Below, piece after piece: positions 26,537-37,720 of a stretch of DNA of 64,000 bases. The notes under the pieces are model-generated. The model was not told the origin of the DNA and ran no database searches. It worked only from the letters and a program-made list of their open reading frames with translations. The translations under genes were made by a program, and so were the position numbers. Location: contig NZ_FMDF01000170.1 in assembly GCF_900091955.1 (NCBI RefSeq), positions 17,807 to 81,806 on the forward strand, written 5' to 3'. Position 1 is the first letter of the stretch. The number at the start of each line of letters is the position of its first letter. The DNA comes from Streptomyces sp. Ncost-T10-10d. Lineage in GTDB: Bacteria; Actinomycetota; Actinomycetes; Streptomycetales; Streptomycetaceae.

Positions 26537-28200
26537 ATGAACGACACTCTCGCGGGATGGCTCCAGGTGCTCGCTCTGGTGGTCGCGCTAGGTCTCTCGT
26601 TTCGCCCGCTGGGCGGCTACATGGCCCGCGTCCTGAGCACCGATCACCATGGGCGGGCCGAGCGCCTGATCTACCGGGCAGGCGGAGTGAACGGCGATGC
26701 CGACCAGAAGTGGTCCGTCTATCTGCGCAGCATCCTGGCCTTCTCCGCAGTGTCGGTACTGTTCCTGTACGCATTTCTGCGCCTGCAGAACCATCTCCTG
26801 CTGTCCCTGGGAATGAAGCCGGTCACCACGGACCAGTCGTTCAACACCGCGGCATCCTTCGTCACCAATACCAACTGGCAGTCGTACTCCGGCGAGTCGA
26901 CCATGGGCCATCTGGTCCAGATGGCGGGCCTGGCGGTGCAGAACTTCGTCTCCGCGGCCGTGGGTATTGCCGTCGTGGCCGCGCTGATCCGGGGCTTCAG
27001 CAGGAAGCAGACCGATCGCGTCGGGAATTTCTGGGTGGACCTGACGCGGATTGTGCTTCGCGTTCTGCTGCCCCTTGCGTTCGTCTTCGCGATCGTTCTG
27101 GTGGCCGCCGGTTCTGTTCAGAATTTCCACGGAATCCACGACATCACCACCATCGCAGGCGGGCACCAGGGCGTGACCGGAGGCCCCGTCGCCTCCCAGG
27201 AGTCCATCAAGGAACTGGGCACCAACGGCGGCGGTTTCTACAACGCGAACTCTGCACACCCCTTCGAGAACCCCAACGCCTTCACCAACCTGATCGAGAT
27301 CTACCTCATGCTGGTCATCGCGTTCTCGCTGCCCCGGACTTTCGGGACGATGGTCGGCGACAACCGACAGGGCTACGCGATTGTTGCCGTGATGGCATTG
27401 ATCTGGGCCGCATCGGTCGCCATCGTGACCGCCAACGAACTGCACAGCGTCAGCAGCACCGCCGGTCACGCGGCCGGCGGAATGATGGAGGGCAAGGAGA
27501 CGCGGTTCGGGATCCGGGCCTCGGCCCTGTTCGCCGTGTCCACCACCCTCACGTCGTGCGGAGCAGTCAACTCCTTCCACGACTCGTACACGCCGGGCGG
27601 CGGCGGAATGACGATCTTCAACATGATGCTGGGGGAGATCGCGCCCGGCGGCACCGGCTCCGGGCTCTACGGGATCCTGATCCTGGCGATCGTCGCGGTC
27701 TTCGTCGCCGGACTGATGGTCGGCCGTACGCCCGAGTATCTGGGCAAGAAGCTCCGGGGACGGGAGATGAAGTTCGCCTCGCTCTACATCCTGACCACGC
27801 CCGCACTCGCGCTGGTCGGTGCGGGGCTGGCGATGGCATTCCCGGGGGAGAGGGCGGCCATGCTCAATTCCGGTCCGCACGGCTTCTCCGAGGTTTTGTA
27901 TGCCTTTGCGTCGGCTGCGAACAACAACGGCTCGGCGTTCGCGGGGTTGAGCGTGAACACTGTCTGGTACAACACCGCACTCGGTGTGGTCATGCTCGTC
28001 GGCCGGTTCCTGCCGATGGTGTTCGTCCTGGCGCTCGCCGGCTCGCTCGCCGGGCAGCAGTCCGTTCCGGTCACCGCGGGCACCCTGCCCACTCACCGGC
28101 CGCAGTTCGTCGGGCTGTTGACCGGAGTGATCCTCATCGTTGTCGGTCTGACGTACTTTCCCGCGCTCGCACTCGGCCCCCTTGCGGAGGGTCTGCACTG

Positions 28201-28201
<1 letters not shown>
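26537..28201 (+). CDS. kdpA: Potassium-transporting ATPase subunit A (KdpA)
   Basis: Encodes 554 aa, the channel-like K+-binding subunit of the Kdp P-type ATPase. Selectivity-filter regions of the four SKT-type repeats are visible: TNTNWQSYSGESTMG, GTNGGGFYNANSAHPFENP, STTLTSCGAVNSFHDSYTPG and ASAANNNGSAFAGL. The ATG follows AGGAG. Its TGA overlaps the kdpB ATG by one base. Confidence 0.98.
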
Positions 28202-30330
<2,129 letters not shown>

Positions 30331-30365
30331 CAGACGGCCTGACGAGAGAAGAAGGCGATCCCACG

Positions 30366-30995
30366 GTGCGTACCCACACTCCCCCCGTACTCCAGCACCA
30401 TCTGACCGCCTTGCGGATGCTGCTGGCGTTCACCGTGATCACCGGCATCGCCTATCCACTGCTCGTCACCGGCATCGCCCAGGCCGGTCTCTCCCACCAG
30501 GCCAACGGCTCCCTGCTGACGACGAACGGTACGCCCGTGGCCTCCACCCTGATCGGCCAGAACTTCGCCCTGCCGAAGAGGAATCCCCGGGACGCGAAGG
30601 AGCCGCTGCGCCCCGACCCCAAGTGGTTCCAGCCCCGCCCGTCCGTCGGCGGCTACGACCCCACGATCTCCGGCGCCTCCAACCTGGGCCCGAACAACGC
30701 CGACCTGATCAAGACCGTCAGGGACCGCCGTTCTGCCGTAGCCGCCTTCGACGGGGTCCCGCCCGAATCCGTCCCCGTGGACGCCGTCACCGCCAGCGGC
30801 TCCGGGCTCGACCCGGCGATCTCCCCGGCGTACGCCTACGAACAGGTCGACCGTGTCGCCAAGGCCCGCCACCTCCCCGCCGCCAAGGTCAGGAGGCTGG
30901 TCGCCCACCACGTCCAGGGACGTGTTCTCGGATTTCTGGGTCAGGAGCGCGTCAATGTCGTCGAACTCAACCACGATCTGGCCAAGCTGATGTGA
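30366..30995 (+). CDS. kdpC: Potassium-transporting ATPase subunit C (KdpC)
   Basis: Encodes 209 aa from a GTG at 30366, 35 bp after kdpB. One N-terminal helix (RMLLAFTVITGIAYPLLVTG) anchors an extracytoplasmic domain. Conserved blocks include LIGQNF, WFQPRPS, ASGSGLDPAISPAYA and NVVELNHDLAKL. It assists ATP binding and complex assembly. No kdpE follows; the next 700 bp contain only a gene relic. Confidence 0.96.
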   Translation: MRTHTPPVLQHHLTALRMLLAFTVITGIAYPLLVTGIAQAGLSHQANGSLLTTNGTPVASTLIGQNFALPKRNPRDAKEPLRPDPKWFQPRPSVGGYDPTISGASNLGPNNADLIKTVRDRRSAVAAFDGVPPESVPVDAVTASGSGLDPAISPAYAYEQVDRVAKARHLPAAKVRRLVAHHVQGRVLGFLGQERVNVVELNHDLAKLM

Positions 30996-31339
30996 CCAGA
31001 GGTTGGCCGGGGTCACCGACACAGTGTGCCGAACGCTCGTGGACAGCGCGAGACTGGCGTTCGCCCGGCGATGCCGTGGACGCACCCCACGCAGCCCGTG
31101 ACTTTGTCGCCCTCAAAGGTGCGCCACGAAGCATGCTCCGAGCCTGTCGTGGTGATGATCGTTACTGCGCCGGCTCTCTTGAGGAGCAGCCTGCGTGCGG
31201 TCGAGCAGTACGAACGCGGGGTCGTCCGACGGCCCCGTCGAGTGGCCGTCGTCAATCGTGCGTCAAGGGTCTGGTGTGCGGGATCAAGGAGCCGCTGACG
31301 GAGACGTCCGGGCCGGTAGGAGCGGGCACAGCGTCACAT

Positions 31340-31655
31340 GACCACAACACTGCCAGGACTGCCGGCTCCGGCGCCGGTACCGACCATGCCGCACGTGGCT
31401 CCCGTGCCGCCGGGCAACGCCGCAAGTCTGTCCGTCCGGCCCGCTTCGGCGCGGCTCGCCTCCCGCGGTGCTGTCGCGGTGGGGGTGTCTCCCTCGTCGA
31501 GGCGGCCGAGCGGTCCGGAACCCCGGTCCATCTCCTCGACGAGGGCGAGGTGCGCGAACGTTGCCGCACCTACCTGCGGGCCTTCCCGGACACCGATGTC
31601 GTCTACGCGGCGAAGGCATTCCTGTGCCGCGCCCTCCTGCACGGCGGCAGCCGGC
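31340..31655 (+). pseudogene. Diaminopimelate decarboxylase (LysA)-like N-terminal relic
   Basis: A frame from about 31484 reads GVSLVEAAERSGTPVHLLDE, then AFPDTDVVYAAKAFLCRALL, the beginning of the LysA barrel with the PLP-lysine region (YAAKAF). The preceding residues (SRGAVAVG) sit in another frame, showing an indel near 31483. The protein ends after ~60 recognisable residues; the remaining ~350 aa are missing. The other sequence between kdpC and the aldehyde dehydrogenase has no gene-like content. Confidence 0.65.
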
Positions 31656-31734
31656 ACCCGGCATGCGAGCCGGACCGGCGTACGGGCACGAGAGAATATG
31701 CCCCACCGGTGACCTCTCGATCAGAGACGGGAGT

Positions 31735-33087
31735 TCACATGCGGGGCGCCAGTCGTACCGTCACCGTCTTGGGCCGTTGGTACTCCTGGAGCGCCAGCGT
31801 GCTCAGGTCCGTTCCGTGGCCGGATGAGCCACGCCCGCCGTGCGGGAGCTCCGCCGTCTGCACCAGATGGCAGTTGAGCCAGGCCTCGCCCGCGTCGAGG
31901 CGAGCTGCGAGATCGAGCCCCGTGCCCAGACCGGTCGTCCAGACACTGGCCGCCAGGGCCTGCGGGACACTGTTCGCCAGGGCCAGAGCCGCCTCCACCG
32001 TGTCCGCGTGCTGGACCGTGAGGAGCGGGCCGAAGACTTCCTCGGTGACCGTCGGGTCGTCGTGCGGGAGATCCGCGAGGAGAAGGGCCGCGCGCCAGTG
32101 GCCGTGCTCCTCGCCGGGCGGGGTGGCGATGTCCGCCGCCAACTGTCGCTTCGCCGACGAGGAAGCGACGAGGGAGTCGTAACGCGCCACCTGGTCCGGG
32201 TTGTTCAGCGGGCCGAAGTCACGGCCTGCCAGCCGGGCACCCATCGCCTCCGTCAGGTGGGCCACCGTCGACTCGTAGTTCTCCGTGAGCGTGATGACCC
32301 GGGCCGGCGCCGCGCAGCTCTGGCCCGCGTTGTACGTGGCCGCTTCCGCGAGCGACGCATACGTGTCCGCCGGGGCGTCCGGGAGGACGACGGCCGGGGC
32401 GTTGCCGCCCAGCTCCAGGCTGATCCGGCGCGTCCCCGCCCGTGCCGCCACATCCAGGCCCGCCCGGCCGCTGCCCGTGAACGCGACCATGTCCACCGGG
32501 GACTCGACCAGCAGCCGACCCGTCCGTCGGTCTCCCGGAAGCGACTGGAGCACGCCCTCGCCCAGGGTCTGCGCGGCGTGCTCCGACAGCAGTTCCAGCG
32601 TGTCCGGAGTGGTCTCCGCAGGCTTCACCACCACCGTGTTGCCCGCGGCGAGCGCCGGGGCGCAGCGCCAGGCCGCCATCATCAGCGGGTAGTTCCAGGG
32701 GACGATCACCCCGACCACGCCCATCGGCTCCCAGCGCACCCAGCTCTCGTGCCCGGACACCAGCCGGCCCGCCGCCGGGGCCGTCCGGGTCCGTGCCGCC
32801 GTCGCGTAGAAGCGGAACAGATCCGCCACCTGCTCGATCTCGCCCGCCGTCTCCGCATCCGGCTTGCCCGTCCCGGCCCGCTCACGAGCCGCGTACTCCG
32901 CCGTGCTGACCTCGATCAGCGTCGCCAGCCGGTCCAGGCGCCGCGCCCGGTCCCTGGGGGTCAGGGCGCTCCAGCTGCCCAGCGCCGTCCGGGCCGCTGC
33001 CACGGCCACAGCCACCTCGGGCTCGCGGGAGACGGGCGCCGTGCCGCGGGAACGGCCCGTGCGAGGGTCGGTGAGTTCAGTGTTCAT
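31735..33087 (-). CDS. Aldehyde dehydrogenase (NAD(P)+-dependent)
   Basis: Encodes 450 aa. Catalytic Cys258 lies in AGQSCAAPARV and the general base Glu225 in LELGGNAP. The cofactor-binding block is PWNYPLMMAAWRCAPALAAGNTVVVKPAE (split across residues ~128-157), with FTGSGRAG as the nucleotide loop. It resembles aminobutyraldehyde/betaine-aldehyde dehydrogenases; the substrate is not predictable. It is the last gene of the minus-strand array, 37 bp after the ligase gene, so it probably oxidises an aldehyde produced or used by that system. Confidence 0.92.
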   Translation of the reverse strand: MNTELTDPRTGRSRGTAPVSREPEVAVAVAAARTALGSWSALTPRDRARRLDRLATLIEVSTAEYAARERAGTGKPDAETAGEIEQVADLFRFYATAARTRTAPAAGRLVSGHESWVRWEPMGVVGVIVPWNYPLMMAAWRCAPALAAGNTVVVKPAETTPDTLELLSEHAAQTLGEGVLQSLPGDRRTGRLLVESPVDMVAFTGSGRAGLDVAARAGTRRISLELGGNAPAVVLPDAPADTYASLAEAATYNAGQSCAAPARVITLTENYESTVAHLTEAMGARLAGRDFGPLNNPDQVARYDSLVASSSAKRQLAADIATPPGEEHGHWRAALLLADLPHDDPTVTEEVFGPLLTVQHADTVEAALALANSVPQALAASVWTTGLGTGLDLAARLDAGEAWLNCHLVQTAELPHGGRGSSGHGTDLSTLALQEYQRPKTVTVRLAPRM

Positions 33088-33124
33088 GGTTGCTTCCCGC
33101 TCGTCGCTTCCTGCTGCTCGTTCC

Positions 33125-34900
33125 TCACAACGCGTACGATCGCAGCCACAGTTCCAGCGTCAGCACCAGCCACAACTTGCCGCCCTGACGGGGCAGAAGC
33201 GTGCCCTCACCCTTCATCCAGGTGCGGACCGTGTCCGGGCGGAACAGGCCCCGGTCGGCCGACTGCCGGCTCAGCAGCAGATCGTTCCCGAGATCGCGCA
33301 GAGGACCCGTCAGCCACTGCTGCACCGGCACCCGCATCCCGCTCTTCGGGCGGTCGACGACCGTGCCGGGCAGGAGGTCGCGCACCGCCTCCTTGAGGAT
33401 CCACTTTTCCGCCGAGCCACGGAGTTTGTACGTCGGCGGCGTCGCGAACGCGTGGTCGACGACCCTGCGGTCGAAGAGCGGTGCCCGGCCCTCGATGCCT
33501 TGCGACGCCGTCAGGCGCTCCACCTTGGTCAGGATGTGGTGCGCGCCCTTGGTCCGCAGATTGCAGTGCAGGAGCTGGTTGAGGAGATGGCCCATGCGGT
33601 GCGGGCTGTCGGCGCCCGGAGTCAGATACGGCTCCACGAACCGCTGGGGGCGCGGGGCGTCCCGCAGCGCGTCGAGCGTCTGCGCGGTCAGCAGCGTCGG
33701 GAGGTCAGTCCAGCACTTGCGGTACGAGCGGAGATACGCCGTCGCACGGTCCTCGTCCCAGGGCGCCCCCGGTTCACGGTGCATTTCCTGCACCAGCATC
33801 GGGAGGTTCTTCGGGCCGCCGAACACGGGGTCGCCCCCCTCGCCGTTGAGGACCACCGAGGCGCCGTCCGCGGCCACGGCCTCCGCGAGCAACAGGTTCG
33901 GGACCGTCAACGGATCGCCCACCGGACTGTCCAGGAGCGCAGCCGCCTCCGCGAGCCGTGAGGCGACGGTCCTTCCCGACACGTTCAGGACCCGGTGGCG
34001 GGTATGGCAGTGGGCGGCCACCAGGCCCGAGTAGCCCAGCTCGTTGGGGAGTTCGTCGCCGAAGCTGATCGAGTAGGTGTGTACCGGATGGCTGTGCAGC
34101 TTCGCCGCCAGCGCGGTGACGAGGGAGCTGTCGATTCCGCCGGAAAGAAGGACCGCAGCCGGCTCCGCCTCCGGGAGCCTGTCGGCCGTCGCCCGCTCCA
34201 GGAGCGCCCGCAGGGCCAGGACATGCTCCGTCGGATCCTGCGGCACCGGCCGCGCGATGTGCTCGCGGGGCTCCCAGTGCACCGCTTCGGTGACCGTGCC
34301 GTCCTGTGACAGCCGCAGCACCCGCCCGGGCAGGACCTCCCGCACGCCGGTCAGGAGCGTCTCCTCGCCCGGCAGATAGGCGAAGGTGAGGAACGAACGG
34401 ACCGCGGACAGATTCATCGACGTGCCGAGCGCGGGCCAGCGCCGCAGCGCCCTCAGCGAGGTCGAAGCCGCCCAGGCTCCGTCGGCGCGGGCGTAGAAGA
34501 GAGTCCGGGCGCCCACCTGGTCGCGGATCAGTATCAGGTCCGTGCCGTCCAGCACGGCCAGCACGAACATGCCCTCGGCGAGCGCCACCCCCGCGTCGCC
34601 GAGCCGCGCCCAGCAGCGCAACAGCAGTTCGCCGTCGGAGCACCGGGCGGGTACGGGGGTCCCCTCGGCGTGCAACGCGGACAGGAGGGCCGGGCGGTTG
34701 TGGAGGGTGACCTCGCCCACCGCTGTCAGGCCGTATGCCGTGAACGGGCCTTCGGCCCGGCCGGGTTCGCCCGCGATCAGTGCCAGATCAGCCCCGGCGA
34801 CATCCACGGCTGCCCGGGCGTTCCCAGCCGCACCCATCGCCTCGACATGGGACCGGGCCTGCCGGGTTGTCGGGGCCAGGCAGACGCAGAAGCGTGCCAT
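33125..34900 (-). CDS. Asparagine-synthetase-like amide ligase without glutaminase Cys
   Basis: Encodes 591 aa. The ATG at 34900 has AAAGGAG 6 bp upstream; the in-frame extension to 35059 is low-complexity and antisense to the acidic tail gene. The N-terminal Ntn-hydrolase-like domain starts MARFCVCLAP, so the Cys2 nucleophile of class II glutaminases is absent. The synthetase domain has the PP-loop S253-GGIDSS259 (ATP pyrophosphatase) and NGEGGDPVFGG. This layout matches beta-lactam synthetase and lasso-peptide cyclase relatives, which form amide bonds via acyl-adenylate without glutamine. Substrate is unknown. It is 82 bp downstream of the acidic-tail protein and 37 bp before the aldehyde dehydrogenase. 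Confidence 0.85.
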   Translation of the reverse strand: MARFCVCLAPTTRQARSHVEAMGAAGNARAAVDVAGADLALIAGEPGRAEGPFTAYGLTAVGEVTLHNRPALLSALHAEGTPVPARCSDGELLLRCWARLGDAGVALAEGMFVLAVLDGTDLILIRDQVGARTLFYARADGAWAASTSLRALRRWPALGTSMNLSAVRSFLTFAYLPGEETLLTGVREVLPGRVLRLSQDGTVTEAVHWEPREHIARPVPQDPTEHVLALRALLERATADRLPEAEPAAVLLSGGIDSSLVTALAAKLHSHPVHTYSISFGDELPNELGYSGLVAAHCHTRHRVLNVSGRTVASRLAEAAALLDSPVGDPLTVPNLLLAEAVAADGASVVLNGEGGDPVFGGPKNLPMLVQEMHREPGAPWDEDRATAYLRSYRKCWTDLPTLLTAQTLDALRDAPRPQRFVEPYLTPGADSPHRMGHLLNQLLHCNLRTKGAHHILTKVERLTASQGIEGRAPLFDRRVVDHAFATPPTYKLRGSAEKWILKEAVRDLLPGTVVDRPKSGMRVPVQQWLTGPLRDLGNDLLLSRQSADRGLFRPDTVRTWMKGEGTLLPRQGGKLWLVLTLELWLRSYAL

Positions 34901-34982
34901 GGACGGCTCCTTTCCTGTGTGTTCTCCGGTCCGTACTGCTACCGCCGCCGCTACGGCTTCCGGTGGTGTCGACGCGGTCGGC

Positions 34983-35525
34983 TCAGCCGAAGTCGTCGTC
35001 GCTCCAGGCGTCGTCGCCGTCGTCCCAGCCCGCGTCCCAGTCGTCCGTCTCGTCGTCACCGGAATCGCCGCTCCCGCCTGCGCCCGAGTCGCCCGAGGAC
35101 GACGACTGGTTCTGTGCCTGCTGCTGGCGGAGCTCCTCTTCCTCCTCCGGGCTCATGCTCAGCGGCGGCAGCTGGGCGGCGGTGATGGCGAGGCCCGCCA
35201 CGCCCAGGCCCGCGAGCATGACGCCCATCCTGCCGCCGAACGATGTCCGGTTGACCATCACCGTCTCGCCACGGCCCCACAGGGTGCGGCCGTATCCGAT
35301 GTCGCGGGCATACGTCACCGTGCCGTCGGCGAGGGTGCGCTTGATGATGTGGTTGCCGAGGAGCTCGTCGGTGCCGGAGGCGTTCCGGTTGTCGTGCCAG
35401 CGCACGAGGCCGCGGTGGGATCCCTCACGGTGGCGCCACTCCTCCCGGCCGTCCTCGTAGCGCCGGTGGACACTGCCGTCGGCGAGCAGTTCGTCGGAGT
35501 AGCCGGTCTCTTGAGGTCGGATCAT
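34983..35525 (-). CDS. Uncharacterised single-TM protein with Asp/Trp-rich C-terminal tail
   Basis: A 180-aa protein from ATG 35525 (MIRPQETGYSDELLADG), with GAGGA upstream. The N-terminal half has two MORN/YD-like strands: LLADGSVHRRYEDGREEWRH and TLADGTVTYARDIGYGRTLW. One helix (MGVMLAGLGVAGLAITAA, ~100-117) follows. The C-terminus is a glutamate run, a Ser/Gly linker, then a tail of Asp, Trp and Gly (DDWDAGWDDGDDAWSDDDFG). I do not recognise a family. The tail is short, regular and acidic, like a protein-docking or modification site. It lies between the TOPRIM-like genes and the ligase. Confidence 0.75.
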   Translation of the reverse strand: MIRPQETGYSDELLADGSVHRRYEDGREEWRHREGSHRGLVRWHDNRNASGTDELLGNHIIKRTLADGTVTYARDIGYGRTLWGRGETVMVNRTSFGGRMGVMLAGLGVAGLAITAAQLPPLSMSPEEEEELRQQQAQNQSSSSGDSGAGGSGDSGDDETDDWDAGWDDGDDAWSDDDFG

Positions 35526-35624
35526 CGTGTGCGTTCCTCGGGTCTGTGGGGCGGTCCCGGCCGCGGGTTCCAGGGCCCGCTCGGACGGGTCACCGCGCGG
35601 TTCACGGGCGGATGACTCGGCGGG

Positions 35625-36536
35625 TCATGAGGCGGGCCAGGTCAGGAATCCCGTGGTACGCAGCCCGCGCAGTTCGGTCCACATGGAGTTCCGGGGCGGT
35701 CGGGGTCCCCGTGTGAGGCGCAGCACCGTACGCACCAGGCGGGGCGGTGACACCGCCGCGATCTGCGCGAACCGTCCCCGCGCCAGCCACATGGCCTCCT
35801 GGGGGCGCAGTGCCGGAGGCCAGGGCCCGAGAGGCGGAGCCGGTGCCGGACCGCGGCCGGTGGGAAGTCGCAGGGCCGCCGCGTGACGGGGCACGAGTCC
35901 GATCGACGCCACCCGTATGCCGGGGACGCGGCCGAGAGTGGCCCTGATCCGCGCCGGGAGCTCGATGCCCTCCGGGCTCGCGTCGTGCAGCACATGGACC
36001 GTAGCGCCCTCCGCCCGCTCCAGCGCCGCGACGAGTCGAGGGGCGAGCGGCAGAGCATCGATCGCCGCGAGGACGGGGCAGCCCGCCTCCAGATGCACAT
36101 GGTTGGAGAGCAGCATGCCGGCGATGGAGCGGTCCTGGCAGACGAGAAGCCGGGGCAGTCCGTAGGCGTACACGTCGGGTTCGGAGGAATCGGGTGTGGC
36201 CGGGGGCCGTGGGCGCGCCGACGGCACCGGCGGGAGCAGACCCTCCACGGTCTCCCTGCCCCGCGCCTCCAGTGCGCGCGTGAACGTGCGCAGACGCAGG
36301 GGAGGGGCCGGGGTTCGCGGGATGTGGGTGAGCAGGGTCGCGGCCGGGCTCAGGACGCGGCAGGTCTCGTAGTAGAGCTGCCGTTCCGTGAACCTGATGC
36401 CACCGGGGCCCGCGGCTCGGGCGGCGGCCCCGGTGATCGCGAGATCGAGGAGGCGGGCGCCGGGCTTGCGGCCGGTTCGGGGAGCCGGGGCGATGGAGGG
36501 CCCGCTTCCGGGAGCCTGGGGGCGTCGCGGGGTCAT
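35625..36536 (-). CDS. TOPRIM-like paralog 3 of the cupin operon (no zinc ribbon)
   Basis: Encodes 303 aa from ATG 36536, which overlaps the stop of the gene above by 4 bp (ATGA). Instead of a zinc ribbon, residues ~48-65 read RFTERQLYYETCRVLSP, a winged-helix-like start also seen in Spo11/topo VI-A relatives. The TOPRIM-like half has LLVCQDRSIAGMLLSNH and VHVLHDASPEGIELP (H184-D185-A-S187). The second acidic residue is replaced by Ser, so metal binding may be lost. It ends TTGFLTWPAS. Families could not be confirmed without a profile search. Part of the four-gene overlapping set. Confidence 0.8.
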   Translation of the reverse strand: MTPRRPQAPGSGPSIAPAPRTGRKPGARLLDLAITGAAARAAGPGGIRFTERQLYYETCRVLSPAATLLTHIPRTPAPPLRLRTFTRALEARGRETVEGLLPPVPSARPRPPATPDSSEPDVYAYGLPRLLVCQDRSIAGMLLSNHVHLEAGCPVLAAIDALPLAPRLVAALERAEGATVHVLHDASPEGIELPARIRATLGRVPGIRVASIGLVPRHAAALRLPTGRGPAPAPPLGPWPPALRPQEAMWLARGRFAQIAAVSPPRLVRTVLRLTRGPRPPRNSMWTELRGLRTTGFLTWPAS

Positions 36537-37720
36537 ACCGATCTCGGGCCTTTCTTCTTGGACGTGCCGGCGCCGGGTCGGCCGGTGTCCCGCGCCCCTG
36601 GGGTCTGCGGTGCCTGCGGCCAGGTGAGGAAGCCGTTGGTGTGGGCGTCCCGGGGGCCGGGCAGCGGTGCGGCCAGGGCCCGCTCCACCGCCCGCACCAC
36701 GATCGATTCGAGAAGGCGCGGCGGCACGGCGGCGATCGGGCTCCAGAAGCCGTCGGCGAGCCATTCGGCGTCGGCCCCGGACAGACCCGCGACCGTGCGG
36801 AGCTGCTCCGCGTCGGCGAACCGATCGTGCCGGGCGAGTCGTACGACGCCCTGCTTGCCCCTGGCCGCGGAGACGGGGAGACCCGCGTCCACCACGACCC
36901 GGTCGGGCTGTGCGGCGCGGATGAGCGGTGCCAGCAGCACGCCCAGCGGGTCGGCATCGTGCAGGACGACCACTGGGAGCGCGCTGCGGTACTTCGCGAG
37001 TTCCTTGAGGGCCTCTGCCACGATGTCGGAGCGCCCTGCGGTTTCCTCCGTGCCGGCGGCCTCCAGAAGGACGGCCCCCAGACGGCCGGGAATGTCATTG
37101 GCCGTGAGGAAGAGAGCCGCCACCCGGTCGGTGCAGAGGATCACGGCCGTGGGCCGGGACGATGGAGCAGATGCACGGGAACGGCTCGCGCTGCGCCGCC
37201 GGGGTACGGGGCGCGCGTCGTCGACGACGCCTTTCGGCAGCCGGCCGTACGCCGTCGACCAGGCGCCCGTCATCAGCTGACGGAAGGTCTCCTCGGAGGG
37301 GATGATCTGCGAACGGGGCGGTCGACCGGGGCGATGGCGCAGGGCCGATGCGACGACGAGGACGGCGCACCCGCCGGCTCCAGTGACTAACGCGGGGACA
37401 TTGTCGGTCAGGACCGCGCACAGGAGGAGGGCGACGGCCACCGGCAGAGCCACGAGCCAGCGGATCCCGGTCGGCACACCCTGCGGATCCTGCTCGGCCC
37501 ACGCGTAGTTGTGGGTGCGGGACAGGTACCAGAGCTGGGTGAGGGTGATCTTCAGGCGGCCGTGGTCGGTGGCGCGCTCCGCGATGCCCCGGATACGGAT
37601 GTCATGCATGCCGGTGCCGTGGACCGCAGGGTCGAGCGCGAAGCGCTTCCCGCAGCGCGCACATACCCGGCCGGTGCGCTCCTTGCCCGTGAGCGAGGCG
37701 GCGCAGCCGGGGCAGATCAT
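36533..37720 (-). CDS. TOPRIM-like paralog 2 with zinc ribbon and TM hairpin
   Basis: Encodes 395 aa from ATG 37720. An N-terminal four-Cys ribbon (CPGC at 3-6, CARC at ~20-23) is followed by a small wHTH-like stretch (LKITLTQLWYLSRTH), then two hydrophobic segments (~90-135). The C-terminal half has AVILCTDRVAALFLTAND and VVVLHDADPLGVLL (H254-D-A-D257-PLG), and ends NGFLTWPQAP plus a basic tail. The DAD-x-x-G block resembles the TOPRIM DxD of topo VI-A/Spo11 and DUF2220-type proteins; this is inference from motif shape. Overlaps genes on both sides by 4 bp. Confidence 0.8.
   Translation of the reverse strand: MICPGCAASLTGKERTGRVCARCGKRFALDPAVHGTGMHDIRIRGIAERATDHGRLKITLTQLWYLSRTHNYAWAEQDPQGVPTGIRWLVALPVAVALLLCAVLTDNVPALVTGAGGCAVLVVASALRHRPGRPPRSQIIPSEETFRQLMTGAWSTAYGRLPKGVVDDARPVPRRRSASRSRASAPSSRPTAVILCTDRVAALFLTANDIPGRLGAVLLEAAGTEETAGRSDIVAEALKELAKYRSALPVVVLHDADPLGVLLAPLIRAAQPDRVVVDAGLPVSAARGKQGVVRLARHDRFADAEQLRTVAGLSGADAEWLADGFWSPIAAVPPRLLESIVVRAVERALAAPLPGPRDAHTNGFLTWPQAPQTPGARDTGRPGAGTSKKKGPRSV

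Noticed and set aside
34900..35059. N-terminal extension of the ligase to 35059
   Set aside because: The extra 53 residues are Thr/Ala-rich, overlap the acidic-tail gene's coding end and lack a ribosome site, whereas ATG 34900 has AAAGGAG.
33125..35525. Lasso-peptide or beta-lactam cluster
   Set aside because: The ligase fits the superfamily, but there is no lasso precursor, B1/B2 proteins or carboxyethylarginine synthase nearby.
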